From NCBI RefSeq assembly GCF_012395835.1, contig NZ_JAAZSQ010000010.1, forward strand, positions 87,313 to 151,312: DNA of 64,000 nucleotides. Reading direction: 5' to 3'. The stretch is from Arthrobacter mobilis. Its GTDB lineage: Bacteria > Actinomycetota > Actinomycetes > Actinomycetales > Micrococcaceae. Below the pieces are notes generated by a model. That model ran no database searches, had not been told where the DNA came from, and saw only the letters and a program-made list of their open reading frames with translations. Each line of letters opens with the position of its first letter. Position 1 is the stretch's first letter. This document shows positions 54,964-63,874 of the stretch, piece after piece. Both the position numbers and the translations under genes were made by a program.

Positions 54964-56121
54964 TCAGGAAGCCGACGGGCCGAGCACCGAGTCCAGCTGC
55001 TTCAGCCGCAGCTGCCGCGGAATCAGACGCAGGACGGTGTCGCGCATCTTCCGCAGCCCCGGGCGCTCCAGCTGCGCCAGCCGTCCCATGGTGCGGGAGC
55101 GGTTGACGATCCGGGAGGTCCGGGGGACCCGCTCGGCGTCGTAGGCCAGCAGACCCTCCCGGACGCTGCCGTGGGCGGCCAGCGCATCTGCCAGGGCCAC
55201 CGCGTCCTCGAGCGCCTGGCAGGCCCCCTGGCCGAGGAAGGGCAGCATGGGGTGGGCCGCGTCGCCCACCAAGGTGGCCGAGCGGCCGGACCAGACAGGC
55301 TCGGGTTTGCGGTCGAAGAGTTCGTGCGCCATGACGGCTTCCTCAGGGGTCTGCCGGATCACCTGGGCGATGCCTTGGTTCCAGTGCCCGAACCTGTCCA
55401 AGGCCATGGCTTTCAGGGTGGGCAGGGACGAGGTGCGGAACTCCTCGTTGCTGATGGTGCCGTACCAGTAGATCCGGTTCCCGCTCAGCGGGGTGATGCC
55501 GAAGACCGCTCCCGGCCCCCAGGTCTCGCCCCATGGGAGGTTCCCCGCGCCCTGGTCCGGTGATGGGCAGATCGCCCGGAATGCTGTGATGCCCGAAGAG
55601 CGCGGGGCCGGGCCGCCGATCAGTCCCTTGCGGACCACTGAATGCAGCCCGTCCGCCCCGACCACCAGTTCGGCGCTCTGCTGCCCGCCGTTTTCCAGCG
55701 TAACCGTGCTGGTGGGCGCCCCAGGCTCGAAGCGGACCACCGGCAGCCCGCGGTGGACGGTGTTGACGGCCAGGGCCCCGGCCAGCAGCGACATGAGATC
55801 GGCGCGGTGGACGGTGCGGATGGGACGCCCGTAGCGGCTGCTGACCTCTTCCTGGTCCCATGCCATGATCGGCCGGCCGTCCAGATCCAAGGTGCCGCCG
55901 TGGACGGGAACGGAGACCCGTTCGAATTCCCGCAGCACGCCGAGCCGTTCCAGGGCCGCGGTGCCGTTGGGCAGGAGGGACAATCCCGTGCCCGGCCCGG
56001 CCGTGGAGCCGGAGCGCTCGATGATGTGCACTTTCCAGCCGGTGTTCTGCAGTGCCAGGGCAGTGGCAAGACCGCCGATTCCTGCTCCGACAATGATCGC
56101 CGAGCGTCCCGAAGTAGCCAT
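54964..56121 (-). CDS. FAD-dependent aromatic monooxygenase
   Basis: A 385-residue flavoprotein of the salicylate/3-hydroxybenzoate hydroxylase group. Visible are AIIVGAGIGGLATALALQ, the NADPH/FAD loop VVGADGLHSVVRK and GDAAHPMLPFLGQGACQALED. The substrate is unknown. I start at the ATG at 56119-56121, since the ATG at 56130 overlaps a TAGTAT -10 box 7 nt upstream of it. Confidence 0.85.
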   Translation of the reverse strand: MATSGRSAIIVGAGIGGLATALALQNTGWKVHIIERSGSTAGPGTGLSLLPNGTAALERLGVLREFERVSVPVHGGTLDLDGRPIMAWDQEEVSSRYGRPIRTVHRADLMSLLAGALAVNTVHRGLPVVRFEPGAPTSTVTLENGGQQSAELVVGADGLHSVVRKGLIGGPAPRSSGITAFRAICPSPDQGAGNLPWGETWGPGAVFGITPLSGNRIYWYGTISNEEFRTSSLPTLKAMALDRFGHWNQGIAQVIRQTPEEAVMAHELFDRKPEPVWSGRSATLVGDAAHPMLPFLGQGACQALEDAVALADALAAHGSVREGLLAYDAERVPRTSRIVNRSRTMGRLAQLERPGLRKMRDTVLRLIPRQLRLKQLDSVLGPSAS

Positions 56122-56128
56122 GGCACTC

Positions 56129-56134
56129 ATACTA
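56129..56134 (-). promoter_or_regulatory. -10 box of the FAD monooxygenase, leaderless spacing
   Basis: TAGTAT on the minus strand, 7 nt before the ATG at 56121. Confidence 0.4.
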
Positions 56135-56226
56135 CTGGTGCGTCAATGTGCGGCGGCAACGGCCCAGGCGTCCGCAGGCGCGCCCGGGTGGAGGATTGCC
56201 GGAGGCCGGAAAACCTGGGCCCGCAT

Positions 56227-56280
56227 AGGGAAAGGCCCCCCGGTACCGGCCTTCCGGCCGGCCCCGGGGGGCCTTTCCCT
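56227..56280 (-). terminator. Hairpin after tRNA-Pro
   Basis: Perfect 17-bp arms (56227-56243 and 56264-56280) downstream of the tRNA on the minus strand. No T run is clear, but the position suits a terminator for the tRNA transcript. Confidence 0.8.
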
Positions 56281-56288
56281 TCCACACT

Positions 56289-56363
<75 letters not shown>

Positions 56364-56494
56364 TGAACCCGGTCCCGAAGGGCATTTCCTCCGGTCCCTC
56401 GCTGCGAAAGCAACTGTATAAGAGTAGCTGAGAAACCTTCCAAACCAAAAACCGGGCAGGTGTGACGCTCGCCTCACGCGCCCGCCGCCGACGG

Positions 56495-57439
56495 TCAGGA
56501 AGGCTTGGCCACCAGCGACAGCAGTACCGCCTCCGGACGGCAGGCGAACCGGACCGGGGCCATCCGGGAGGTGCCGATGCCCGCCGAGACATTCAGCGGG
56601 ACCTGGCGGCCGGCGTGCTCCCACCAGGTCAGCCCGCGGGCGCGCCAGGTGGGCAGGTCGCAGTTGCTGACCAGGGCGCCGTAGCCGGGGACGCAGACCT
56701 GGCCGCCGTGGGTGTGCCCGGCGAGGATGAGCTCGGCACCGCCGTCGGTGAAGTAGTCGAGCACGCGCTGGTAAGGTGCATGGGCGACGGCGATCCGCAG
56801 GTGGGCGGCCTGGTCCGCGGAGGCCGATCCGCGGGGGAAGCCGCTGTATCTGTCGCGGCCCAGATGCGGATCATCCACGCCGGTGAAGTCCAGGCGCAGC
56901 CCGTCCACCACCAGCGACTGGTGGCGGTTGGACAGGTCGATCCAGCCGGAGTTCCCGAAGGCCGAATGCATCCGCCGCCAGGGCAGCTCCCGCGAGCCGT
57001 AGTCAGTGGGCGGCTTGGACGGACCGGTGAAGTAGGTGAAGGGGTTCTTCGCCACCGGCGCGTAGTAGTCGTTGGAGCCGGGCACGAAGACGCCGGGAAA
57101 CTCCAGCAGCGGATCCAGTGCGTCCAGCAGCGGGGGAACGGCCTGATGGTGGCTGAGGTTGTCGCCGGTATTGACCACCAGGTCCGGCCGGGTGTCCGCC
57201 AGCGACCGGAGCCACTTCTGCTTCAGCTTCTGCCCGGGTACCAAGTGGATGTCCGACAGGTGCAGCAGCTTCAGCGGCCGGCGCCCCGGAGGCAGGATCG
57301 GCAGGGTTTCCTCGCGCAGGCTGAAGAGATGGCGCTCTACCAGTGCCCCGTAGGCCAGGGCGGCGCCGCCGGCGGCCGCGGCGCAGGCGGCAACCCGCCC
57401 CGCACCGGCCAGCCGCCGCCGGATCAGGGCAGCATCCAT
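56495..57439 (-). CDS. Metallophosphoesterase, membrane-anchored
   Basis: A 314-residue calcineurin-like phosphoesterase. A hydrophobic segment at about 16-32 anchors it. Motifs LLHLSDIHL, NTGDN, FVPGSNDYYA and ILAGHTHGGQV provide two-metal ligands. The group includes YkuE-like enzymes, but the substrate is unknown. The ATG at 57437-57439 is 2 nt after the ponA stop. Confidence 0.9.
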   Translation of the reverse strand: MDAALIRRRLAGAGRVAACAAAAGGAALAYGALVERHLFSLREETLPILPPGRRPLKLLHLSDIHLVPGQKLKQKWLRSLADTRPDLVVNTGDNLSHHQAVPPLLDALDPLLEFPGVFVPGSNDYYAPVAKNPFTYFTGPSKPPTDYGSRELPWRRMHSAFGNSGWIDLSNRHQSLVVDGLRLDFTGVDDPHLGRDRYSGFPRGSASADQAAHLRIAVAHAPYQRVLDYFTDGGAELILAGHTHGGQVCVPGYGALVSNCDLPTWRARGLTWWEHAGRQVPLNVSAGIGTSRMAPVRFACRPEAVLLSLVAKPS

Positions 57440-57441
57440 GC

Positions 57442-59802
57442 TCAGTTGTTGCCGTCCGCGCCCGAATCGGCGCCGGCATCGGCACCGTCCTGGCTGGCGG
57501 CGCTGCCGCCGCCCTGCTCCGGGCCGCTGGCCTCGGCATTGCCGCCGTCGCCGTCACCGGCAGTGGTGCCGCCGCCGTTCCCGGCCTCCTCCTGGCCGGC
57601 GGCTTCGGCATTGTCGCCGCCGTTCCCGTTGCCGGCATTGCCCTCATTGTCCGGGCCGCTGGCCTCGGACTCTTCGTCCTCGTCAGGGTCCGGCTGGGAC
57701 GGCTGCGGCGATCCCTTCATGCTGTCGGGCACCTGGCCGAAGGAGCCGCTCGGATACAGCGGCGCGACCGCGCTCATGTAGTCGGTCCACTGGGCGCCGG
57801 CAATGGTCGCTCCGTCCACGTACTCACGGGCCACGCCGTTGATGGCAATGCCGTTCATCGACGTGTGCGACTTCCAGTTGCCCACCCACGAGGCGGTGGA
57901 AATGCCGGTGGTGTAGCCCACGGTCCAGGTCTGCTCGGACAGGTCGGTGGTACCGGTCTTGGCCGCCGCCGGCACGCCGATCGGACGCATGTAGCCGGGG
58001 CTGTTGTTGACCAGGTTGGCCAGCGGAATGCTGACGGCCGCCGCAACCTCGGGCGAGATGGCCCGGTCGCACTGCTTTTCCGGGACCTTGTACTTGTTTC
58101 CCTGTGCATCCTTCACCGAGGACAGCGCGATCGGTTCGCAGTAGGTGCCGCCGCTGGCAAAGGTGGCAAAGGCCGCAGCCATGGTCAGCGGCGAGACTTC
58201 CTGGCCGCCGATGATGAACGAGGGGGTGTTCACCTGGATCGGCTCGCCGTCCACGGCGCGGTGCACGCCCATCCGGCTGGCGGCATCCCGGATGTCGCAC
58301 AGATCCAGCATGGCAGCCTGCGCCGCCGTGGCGGAGTTCACCGACCAGGTCAGGCCCTGGCTGACCGTCATCGAACGCTGGTAGCCGGGCAGGGCGTTCT
58401 TGAAGTCCCAGGCCTGGAAATAGGCGCCGTCCGGCAGGCAGCTGGCCCGCCACGGATAACCGGCCGGGTAGCTGGTCCGCCGGGCGTCGATGACGGCATT
58501 GAGCGACCGGCCGGACTCGAGCCAGGCCACCGTGGTGAACGGCTTCATGGTGGAGCCGGGCTGGAAGCCGTAGGAGGTCCCGCCCATGTCCGGATCGACG
58601 TTGAAGTTCAGTTCGGTGTTCTTGCGGCCCTTGGCCGGGTTGTAGTCGGTGTTCTGCGCCATCGCCAGGATCTTGCCGCTGCCCGGCTCCACCGAGACCA
58701 TTGCCGACCCGACACCCGAGGGATCGCCCTTGGGGACCTGCCGCTGGATCTGCCGCTGGGCTTCCTTCTGCAGGCGCGAATCCAGTGTGGTCTTGATCGT
58801 CAGGCCGCCGCGGGCCAGCAGCTTGGCCCGCTCCTCGGCGTTCTTGCCGAAAGCATCGGACTGCATGATCGCGTGCTGCACATAGCTGCAGAAGTAGTCC
58901 GCGAAGTTGGCAGCCACGCAGCCGGACTGGACCGGCTTCAGGTTCAGCTTCAGGTCGGAGGCGACGGCCTTGTCGTATTCCTTCTGGCTGATCTTGTTGT
59001 TGCGCAGCATCGCGGCCAGCACGATGTCCCGGCGCTGCTTGGTGGCCTCGGGATTGCTGACCGGGTTGAAGTAGTTGGGGGACTGCACCATGCCGGCCAG
59101 CATCGCCGACTGGGCGATGTTCAGCTCGCTGGCATGCTTGCCAAAGAAGGTCCGGGCGGCGGCTTCGATGCCGTAGGTCTGGCCGCTGAACAGCACGATG
59201 TTCAGGTACCCCTGCAGGATTTCCTCCTTGGAGTACTTCTTCTCGAGCGCGATGGCAAGCTTCGCCTCCCGCAGCTTGTCCCCGATGGACTTGGTGCCGC
59301 TGATGGTCAGCTCCTCCGCGGACTTGCCCTCGGCCGCACCGGCGTCGATCAGCACGTTGTTGACGTACTGCATCGTCAGTGTGGAGGCGCCCTGCATGCT
59401 GCCGCCGGCGAGGTTGCTCACGGCCGCGCGCATGATGCCCTGCGGGTCGACGCCGTTGTGCTCGTAGAAGCGCACGTCCTCAATGGAGACGATGGCGTCC
59501 AGCATGTGCTGGGAGACCTTCTCCAGCTTGACGGGCACGCGGTTCTCGGCGTAGAACGTGGCAATGAGCTTGCCGTCGGCCGAGTAGATCTTCGAGGCCT
59601 GGGACAGCGGACTGGTGTTCAGTTCGGCCGGCAGCTGGTCGAAATACTCGATCGAGGAGGTGGCGCCGACGCCGGCGACCGCTGCCGCCGGGACAAGCAA
59701 TCCAGCGGCGAGTACACCGCACAGGGCACTGATTCCGAGGAAAGCGACTATTTTCCCCAGCGTTGTCGCAGTGTCGAAGAACGGTGATTTACGAGGCGCC
59801 AT
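57442..59802 (-). CDS. Class A penicillin-binding protein (PonA-type)
   Basis: A 786-residue bifunctional peptidoglycan synthase. After an N-terminal membrane helix (about 14-42) comes the glycosyltransferase with SIEDVRFYEHNGVD and later KKYSKEEILQGYLN. The transpeptidase has SxxK at GSTMKPF, SVN at SVNSAT and KTGTT in AKTGTTD. The C terminus is a long Gly/Asn/Glu-rich disordered tail. It makes and crosslinks cell wall. It is followed, 2 nt later, by a metallophosphoesterase gene. The start at 59800-59802 (MAPRKSP) is best. Confidence 0.96.
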   Translation of the reverse strand: MAPRKSPFFDTATTLGKIVAFLGISALCGVLAAGLLVPAAAVAGVGATSSIEYFDQLPAELNTSPLSQASKIYSADGKLIATFYAENRVPVKLEKVSQHMLDAIVSIEDVRFYEHNGVDPQGIMRAAVSNLAGGSMQGASTLTMQYVNNVLIDAGAAEGKSAEELTISGTKSIGDKLREAKLAIALEKKYSKEEILQGYLNIVLFSGQTYGIEAAARTFFGKHASELNIAQSAMLAGMVQSPNYFNPVSNPEATKQRRDIVLAAMLRNNKISQKEYDKAVASDLKLNLKPVQSGCVAANFADYFCSYVQHAIMQSDAFGKNAEERAKLLARGGLTIKTTLDSRLQKEAQRQIQRQVPKGDPSGVGSAMVSVEPGSGKILAMAQNTDYNPAKGRKNTELNFNVDPDMGGTSYGFQPGSTMKPFTTVAWLESGRSLNAVIDARRTSYPAGYPWRASCLPDGAYFQAWDFKNALPGYQRSMTVSQGLTWSVNSATAAQAAMLDLCDIRDAASRMGVHRAVDGEPIQVNTPSFIIGGQEVSPLTMAAAFATFASGGTYCEPIALSSVKDAQGNKYKVPEKQCDRAISPEVAAAVSIPLANLVNNSPGYMRPIGVPAAAKTGTTDLSEQTWTVGYTTGISTASWVGNWKSHTSMNGIAINGVAREYVDGATIAGAQWTDYMSAVAPLYPSGSFGQVPDSMKGSPQPSQPDPDEDEESEASGPDNEGNAGNGNGGDNAEAAGQEEAGNGGGTTAGDGDGGNAEASGPEQGGGSAASQDGADAGADSGADGNN

Positions 59803-59826
59803 GCCGACCAGTTTACAAGCTGGGGT

Positions 59827-59832
59827 TAGGCT
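59827..59832 (+). promoter_or_regulatory. -10 box of the DUF4177-ridA operon, leaderless spacing
   Basis: TAGGCT, 7 nt before the ATG at 59840. The context TAGGCTTTGACGT resembles that before purD. Confidence 0.5.
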
Positions 59833-59839
59833 TTGACGT

Positions 59840-59995
59840 ATGACCACATGGGAATACGCCACGGTCCCGCTGATCGTGCACGCCACCAAGCAGATTCTTG
59901 ACCAGTGGGGGGAGGACGGCTGGGAGCTCGTCCAGGTCCTCCAGATGCCCGGTACCACCAACATTGTCGCCTACCTGAAGAGGGAGAAGCACTAG
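59840..59995 (+). CDS. DUF4177 protein
   Basis: A 51-residue protein, MTTWEYATVPLIVHATKQIL and so on, with the family features WEYATVPL and GWELVQVLQMPG. The function is unknown; it is a short alpha/beta domain. It is one nt upstream of ridA and likely co-transcribed. Its start is leaderless. Confidence 0.85.
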   Translation: MTTWEYATVPLIVHATKQILDQWGEDGWELVQVLQMPGTTNIVAYLKREKH

Positions 59996-59996
59996 C

Positions 59997-60482
59997 ATGG
60001 CCGAAGCCCAGAACGTCTCCGTGTCCGCCGTCGAGCAACGTCTGGCCGACCTCGGGCTGAAGCTTCCCGAGGTCGCGGCTCCGGTGGCTGCCTACGTTCC
60101 GGCCGTCATCTCCGGCAACTATGTCTACACTTCCGGGCAGCTGCCCTTCGTCGAGGGCCGGCTGCCGGTATCGGGCAAGGTCGGCGGGGCCGTGTCGGCC
60201 GAGCAGGCCGCCTCCCTGGCGCAGACCTGCGCGGTCAACGCCCTCGCCGCGGTCAAGAGTGTGATCGGGGACCTGGACCGGATCACCCGCATCGTCAAGG
60301 TTGTCGGGTTCGTGGCTTCGGACCCGGAATTCACCGGTCAGCCGGCCGTGGTCAACGGGGCCTCCGAGCTGCTGGGCAAGGCGCTCGGCGAGGCCGGGTC
60401 GCATGCCCGTTCCGCCGTCGGGGTGGCCGTCCTGCCGCTGGATTCCCCGGTGGAGGTCGAGTTGATTGCCGAGTTCAGCTAG
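59997..60482 (+). CDS. RidA-family (YjgF) protein
   Basis: A 161-residue RidA protein. Relatives of the RidA family hydrolyse reactive imines; visible are VYTSGQLPFVEGRLPVSGKV and AVNALAAVKSVIGDLDRIT. This longer form (about 155 residues) belongs to the YjgF-like subgroup seen in actinobacteria. The TAG stop at 60480-60482 opens a dispersed repeat. Confidence 0.9.
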   Translation: MAEAQNVSVSAVEQRLADLGLKLPEVAAPVAAYVPAVISGNYVYTSGQLPFVEGRLPVSGKVGGAVSAEQAASLAQTCAVNALAAVKSVIGDLDRITRIVKVVGFVASDPEFTGQPAVVNGASELLGKALGEAGSHARSAVGVAVLPLDSPVEVELIAEFS

Positions 60483-60535
60483 GCCCGAGGGCCCCGCCGC
60501 GAGCGAAGCGAGCGGAGGGGAAACCCGGCGCGCCG
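60483..60535 (+). repeat. Dispersed repeat, module A
   Basis: Begins right after the ridA stop. Stem CCCGCCGC at 60493-60500 with GCGGAGGG at 60512-60519 (one G-A mismatch), loop GAGCGAAGCGA. Confidence 0.85.
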
Positions 60536-60540
60536 TCGGC

Positions 60541-61443
60541 GTGCGGCGGCTGTTCGAGCTGCCCCCGGAACATCTGGGGGCAGCCCGCAGCTGGCTGGAG
60601 CACGGGGAACGGACTCCGCGCATGCCGCGCCTTGCCTCCTCCGTGGTGCTGGTCAGGGACAGCCCCCGGGGCGTGGAAACCTATCTGGGCTACCGGTCGG
60701 GCAATTCCCCGCTGGGCGCGGTCGCATTCCCAGGCGGGAGCGTGGAGGCCGCCGACGACGACGCGGTGACCTGGTACGGGCCGCCCGCCGCGAAGTGGGC
60801 GGCGGCGCTGGGCCTGACCGACCACCGGCAGGCCCGGCTCCATGTGGTGGCCGCGATCCGCGAACTGTTCGAGGAAACCGGGGTCCTGCTGGCCGGGCCG
60901 GACGAGTCCTCGCTGGTGGAGGGTCCCGCCGGGGAAGAGTGGATGGCCGCCCGCGAAGCCGTTGCTGACCAGGAAAAAGGGTTCGGCGAAATCCTCGGCC
61001 GCCGTGGACTGGGACTGCGCACCGACCTGCTCAAGCCGCTGAGCAACTGGATCAGCCCCGACTTTGCCCACCGGCGCTTCGACACGCGCTACTTCGCTGC
61101 GGCCCAGCCGGTGACCCAGCAGCCGGCCCTGCTGGGCAGCAAGGGGGCCTGGGCATCCTGGGTCTGCGCACGCGACGTGCTCGCGGAGCGGGACACCACC
61201 GCGCTCGGGGACCTGGTGGGGCAGGAGGACACCCGCGGGCTGAACCTGAGCCAGCTGACCAGCCCGGCGGTGGAAATCATCCTCGAAAAGCTGGCCGCCG
61301 CCCGCGGCACCATTGCCTACCTGTCGCACAAACGGCCGGTGGTGAAGTACCACCCCGAACTGGTGCTGGTGGACGGCACGCCCATGCTCGAAGTGGTCGC
61401 CAATTTCGCTGCCGAGGACGCCGCGGCCCAGCGCAGCCGCTGA
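60541..61443 (+). CDS. NUDIX hydrolase with inserted loop (NUDT19-like)
   Basis: A 300-residue NUDIX protein. The box begins FPGGSVE and ends AAIRELFEETGVLL, split by an insertion of about 30 residues as in NUDT19/RU2-type CoA-pyrophosphatases. It should hydrolyse a nucleoside diphosphate linked to another moiety. I start at GTG 60541, since the open frame upstream crosses the dispersed repeat at 60483-60535 and the extra residues would be repeat-encoded. Confidence 0.85.
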   Translation: MRRLFELPPEHLGAARSWLEHGERTPRMPRLASSVVLVRDSPRGVETYLGYRSGNSPLGAVAFPGGSVEAADDDAVTWYGPPAAKWAAALGLTDHRQARLHVVAAIRELFEETGVLLAGPDESSLVEGPAGEEWMAAREAVADQEKGFGEILGRRGLGLRTDLLKPLSNWISPDFAHRRFDTRYFAAAQPVTQQPALLGSKGAWASWVCARDVLAERDTTALGDLVGQEDTRGLNLSQLTSPAVEIILEKLAAARGTIAYLSHKRPVVKYHPELVLVDGTPMLEVVANFAAEDAAAQRSR

Positions 61444-61470
61444 CCGCCGCGCCGCACAAGCTGACCAGTA

Positions 61471-61523
61471 CGGTAACGACCCCGCAGCGCCCACCGCGGG
61501 TGGGTGCTGCGGGGCCGTTACGG
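61471..61523. terminator. Hairpin between NUDIX and Crp genes
   Basis: Long near-perfect inverted repeat (GTAACGACCCCGCAGC with a nearly complementary GCTGCGGGGCCGTTAC) between convergent genes. It should terminate transcripts from both sides. Confidence 0.75.
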
Positions 61524-61531
61524 CGGCGGGC

Positions 61532-62209
61532 TTAGCGGGAACGCTGGCGCAGCCGCTGGATATCCAGGATGACGACGGCGCGTGCTTCCAGCCGGAGCCA
61601 GCCGCGCTGGACGAATTCGGCCAGCGCCTTGTTGACGGTTTCGCGGGAGGCGCCGACCAGCTGGGCCAGCTCTTCCTGGGTCAGCTCGTGCGCCACCAGG
61701 ATGCCGTCGGTGGCCGGGCGGCCAAAACGGTCGGCCAGGTCCAGCAGCGCCTTGGCCACGCGGCCGGGCACATCGGAGAAGACCAGGTCCGCGAGCGAGT
61801 CATTGGTGCGGCGCAGGCGCCGTGCCAGTGCCTGCAGGAGCTGGGCGGACACCTCGGGGCGGGTTTCCAGCAGGGAGCGCAGGTTCTCGTTCTTCAGGCC
61901 TGCCAGCCGGGTTTCGGACACGGCGGTGGCGGAGGTGCTGCGCGGGCTCGGATCGAACAGGGCCATTTCGCCGAACAGTTCACCCGGGCCGAGGATGGCC
62001 ACCAGGTTCTCGCGGCCGTCGGCGGCGGTGCGGCCGAGCTTGATCTTGCCCGAGACGATGAAGTAGAGCTGGTCTCCCGGATCGCCTTCACGGAACACTG
62101 AGGCGCCGCGCGACAGATCAACCTCGGTCAGTTCGTCAGTCAGCGCTGCGAAGACGTCGTCGTCGAGGGATGCAAAAAGCGGTGCGCGGCGAAGGATCTC
62201 AATGTCCAT
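61532..62209 (-). CDS. Crp/Fnr-family transcription regulator (GlxR/Crp-like)
   Basis: A 225-residue cAMP-type regulator. The cyclic-nucleotide domain (about 10-120) has GPGELFGEMALFDPSPRSTSATA, and the C-terminal HTH (about 165-210) has LAQLVGASRETVNKALAEF. Similar actinobacterial proteins respond to cAMP. The ATG at 62207-62209 has AGGAGA upstream. A near-consensus Crp site lies upstream. Confidence 0.94.
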   Translation of the reverse strand: MDIEILRRAPLFASLDDDVFAALTDELTEVDLSRGASVFREGDPGDQLYFIVSGKIKLGRTAADGRENLVAILGPGELFGEMALFDPSPRSTSATAVSETRLAGLKNENLRSLLETRPEVSAQLLQALARRLRRTNDSLADLVFSDVPGRVAKALLDLADRFGRPATDGILVAHELTQEELAQLVGASRETVNKALAEFVQRGWLRLEARAVVILDIQRLRQRSR

Positions 62210-62307
62210 GAATTCTCCTGGTTCTCTCACAATAGTCAGTCATGTTCGGGCGTATCGGCTGAATTCAGCTTAGGCACTGGAACCCATTTTGCCGTATGTA
62301 AAGCGCT

Positions 62308-62323
62308 TGTGACATCTTCCACA
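62308..62323 (-). promoter_or_regulatory. Crp/GlxR-like binding site
   Basis: TGTGACATCTTCCACA matches TGTGA-N6-TCACA except at two positions. It lies about 100 nt before the Crp/Fnr gene, suggesting autoregulation, and could also affect the divergent protease gene. Confidence 0.65.
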
Positions 62324-62445
62324 GATGTTAAGCGGACCAGGCGGCGGGGAATCCGCCGCCCGGACGCATACTGGCGGCCGGGGACCGCCCGGACTCCACC
62401 CGGCCCAACGAGGGTGCCGCCGGGTAAATTCCCAGCAACCGGCAC

Positions 62446-62451
62446 TACACT
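62446..62451 (+). promoter_or_regulatory. Candidate -10 box of the MarP gene
   Basis: TACACT about 100 nt before the TTG start of the protease gene. The -35 is not obvious. Confidence 0.4.
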
Positions 62452-62550
62452 GGCATCATTCCGGCGGCGTGCGCGGTCCGGCGGCGGCATCTGCCGTGCA
62501 GGCCTGCCGCTCCCGCGCGCCGGCCGCCGCTTCCTGCCTATGGAGATAGC

Positions 62551-63741
62551 TTGCTTTTTGGTCTGACCCTGCTGGACATCCTCCTGCTGCTGGTTCTGCT
62601 GTCCTATCTGGCGGCGGGCCTGCGCAAGGGGTTCCTTGTGACCTTGGGCGGCGTTGCCGGCTTCGCGGCGGGTGCTGTGGCGGCCTTCGTTGCCATTCCG
62701 ATGGTGAGCATGTGGGTTCCGGACCCAAGCTGGCGCCTGACCGGCGTCATCGCCACCGCCGTGCTGCTCGTGATCCTGGGCCATGCGGTGGGGTCGGGAC
62801 TGGGCGCGGCCATCCGGCGCCGGCTGGACTTCCCGGCCGTCAAGCCGCTGGACCGGCTGCTGGGCGGGGCAGTAAATACGGTGGTCGCGGCGCTGGTCAT
62901 GTCCATGCTGGCGTTCAGCATCGCCAGCCTCGGCATGCCCTTTATTTCGCAGCAGCTTGCCGCGTCCCAGGTGATCCGCGCGATCGACGGCGCCACACCG
63001 GGGCCGGTCAAGGCCTGGATGGCGCAGATCCGGTCCATAGCCGTCGAGGACGCGATCCCGCAGGTGGTGCACGAGTCCGGCCCGCTCGGGCCGGTCGAGG
63101 CGCCGGAGGGCAGCACCGACACGGAGGCCTTGAACCTGGCGGGGGAGTCCGTGCTGAAGATCGCCGGCACCGCCTTCCAGTGCGGCCAGAACCAGACCGG
63201 GTCCGGGTTTGTCATCGCCCCGGACAGGGTCATGACCAATGCCCACGTGGTCGCAGGCGTCAGTGAGCCGGTGGTGGAGATTCCGGACGGCCGCGTGCAG
63301 CCGGGGCGCGTCGTCTACATCGACCCGGTCAAGGACGTGGCGGTGCTGGCCGTTGACGGACTGGGGGTGCGCCCGCTGCCGGTAGCTGCCGGCGAACTGG
63401 CCGGAGGCGACGATGCTGCGTTTGCCGGCTATCCGGCGGGCGGTCCGTTCCAGAGTGCGCCCGCCACCGTGCAGGGGCGTTCGACGGTGCTGGTCCAGGA
63501 CATCTACGGCACGGACCGGTCCCCCCTGGAGGTCTACACCCTGGCCGCCGATGTGCAGCAGGGCAATTCGGGCGGACCCCTGCTGACCACCAGAGGGGAA
63601 GTGGCCGGCCTCGTCTTCGCCAAGTCCACGGAGAATGTGCCGGTGGGCTATGCACTGACCCTGGCCGAGGTCCTGCCGGTCATTGAGGCCGCCGCCGGCT
63701 ACCAGGAAACGGTTCCCGCCGGCCAGTGCCTGCAGAAATAG
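62551..63741 (+). CDS. MarP-like membrane serine protease (CvpA + trypsin)
   Basis: A 396-residue protein. Residues 1 to about 165 form a CvpA-type domain with four hydrophobic segments. A periplasmic trypsin-like protease follows with His in TNAHVVAG (about 232), Asp in PVKDVAVL (about 262) and Ser in QGNSGGPLL (about 340). It is like Mycobacterium MarP, which protects against acid stress. The start is TTG at 62551 with GGAG upstream. MarP has been proposed to act on peptidoglycan hydrolase RipA; that is not tested here. Confidence 0.92.
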   Translation: MLFGLTLLDILLLLVLLSYLAAGLRKGFLVTLGGVAGFAAGAVAAFVAIPMVSMWVPDPSWRLTGVIATAVLLVILGHAVGSGLGAAIRRRLDFPAVKPLDRLLGGAVNTVVAALVMSMLAFSIASLGMPFISQQLAASQVIRAIDGATPGPVKAWMAQIRSIAVEDAIPQVVHESGPLGPVEAPEGSTDTEALNLAGESVLKIAGTAFQCGQNQTGSGFVIAPDRVMTNAHVVAGVSEPVVEIPDGRVQPGRVVYIDPVKDVAVLAVDGLGVRPLPVAAGELAGGDDAAFAGYPAGGPFQSAPATVQGRSTVLVQDIYGTDRSPLEVYTLAADVQQGNSGGPLLTTRGEVAGLVFAKSTENVPVGYALTLAEVLPVIEAAAGYQETVPAGQCLQK

Positions 63742-63820
63742 GCCGCCGGCCTCCGGGACCTCGGGCGGAAGCCTGCCGGCTGGAAGACCGGAGCGCCCTT
63801 GGCGGCCGGAAGCAACAGGG

Positions 63821-63850
63821 AAGGCCGTCCGCCAGGGGACGGACGGCCTT
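63821..63850. terminator. Terminator hairpin between MarP and acs
   Basis: Perfect 11-bp arms (AAGGCCGTCCG at 63821-63831 and its complement at 63840-63850) with an 8-nt loop between convergent genes. Confidence 0.75.
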
Positions 63851-63874
63851 CGGCTGCGCTGCGGGCGCCGGGTG

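Larger units (their letters stand above)
62210..62550. other. Crp-MarP divergent region, 341 nt
   Basis: Contains a near-consensus Crp/GlxR site at 62308-62323, a TACACT -10 box at 62446-62451 for the MarP gene, and the AGGAGA site of the Crp gene. I see no small gene. Confidence 0.7.

Noticed and set aside
57343..59787. An 814-codon open frame on the plus strand opposite the penicillin-binding protein gene
   Set aside because: A shadow frame. The minus-strand protein has all catalytic motifs and the plus-strand product has no recognisable domain.
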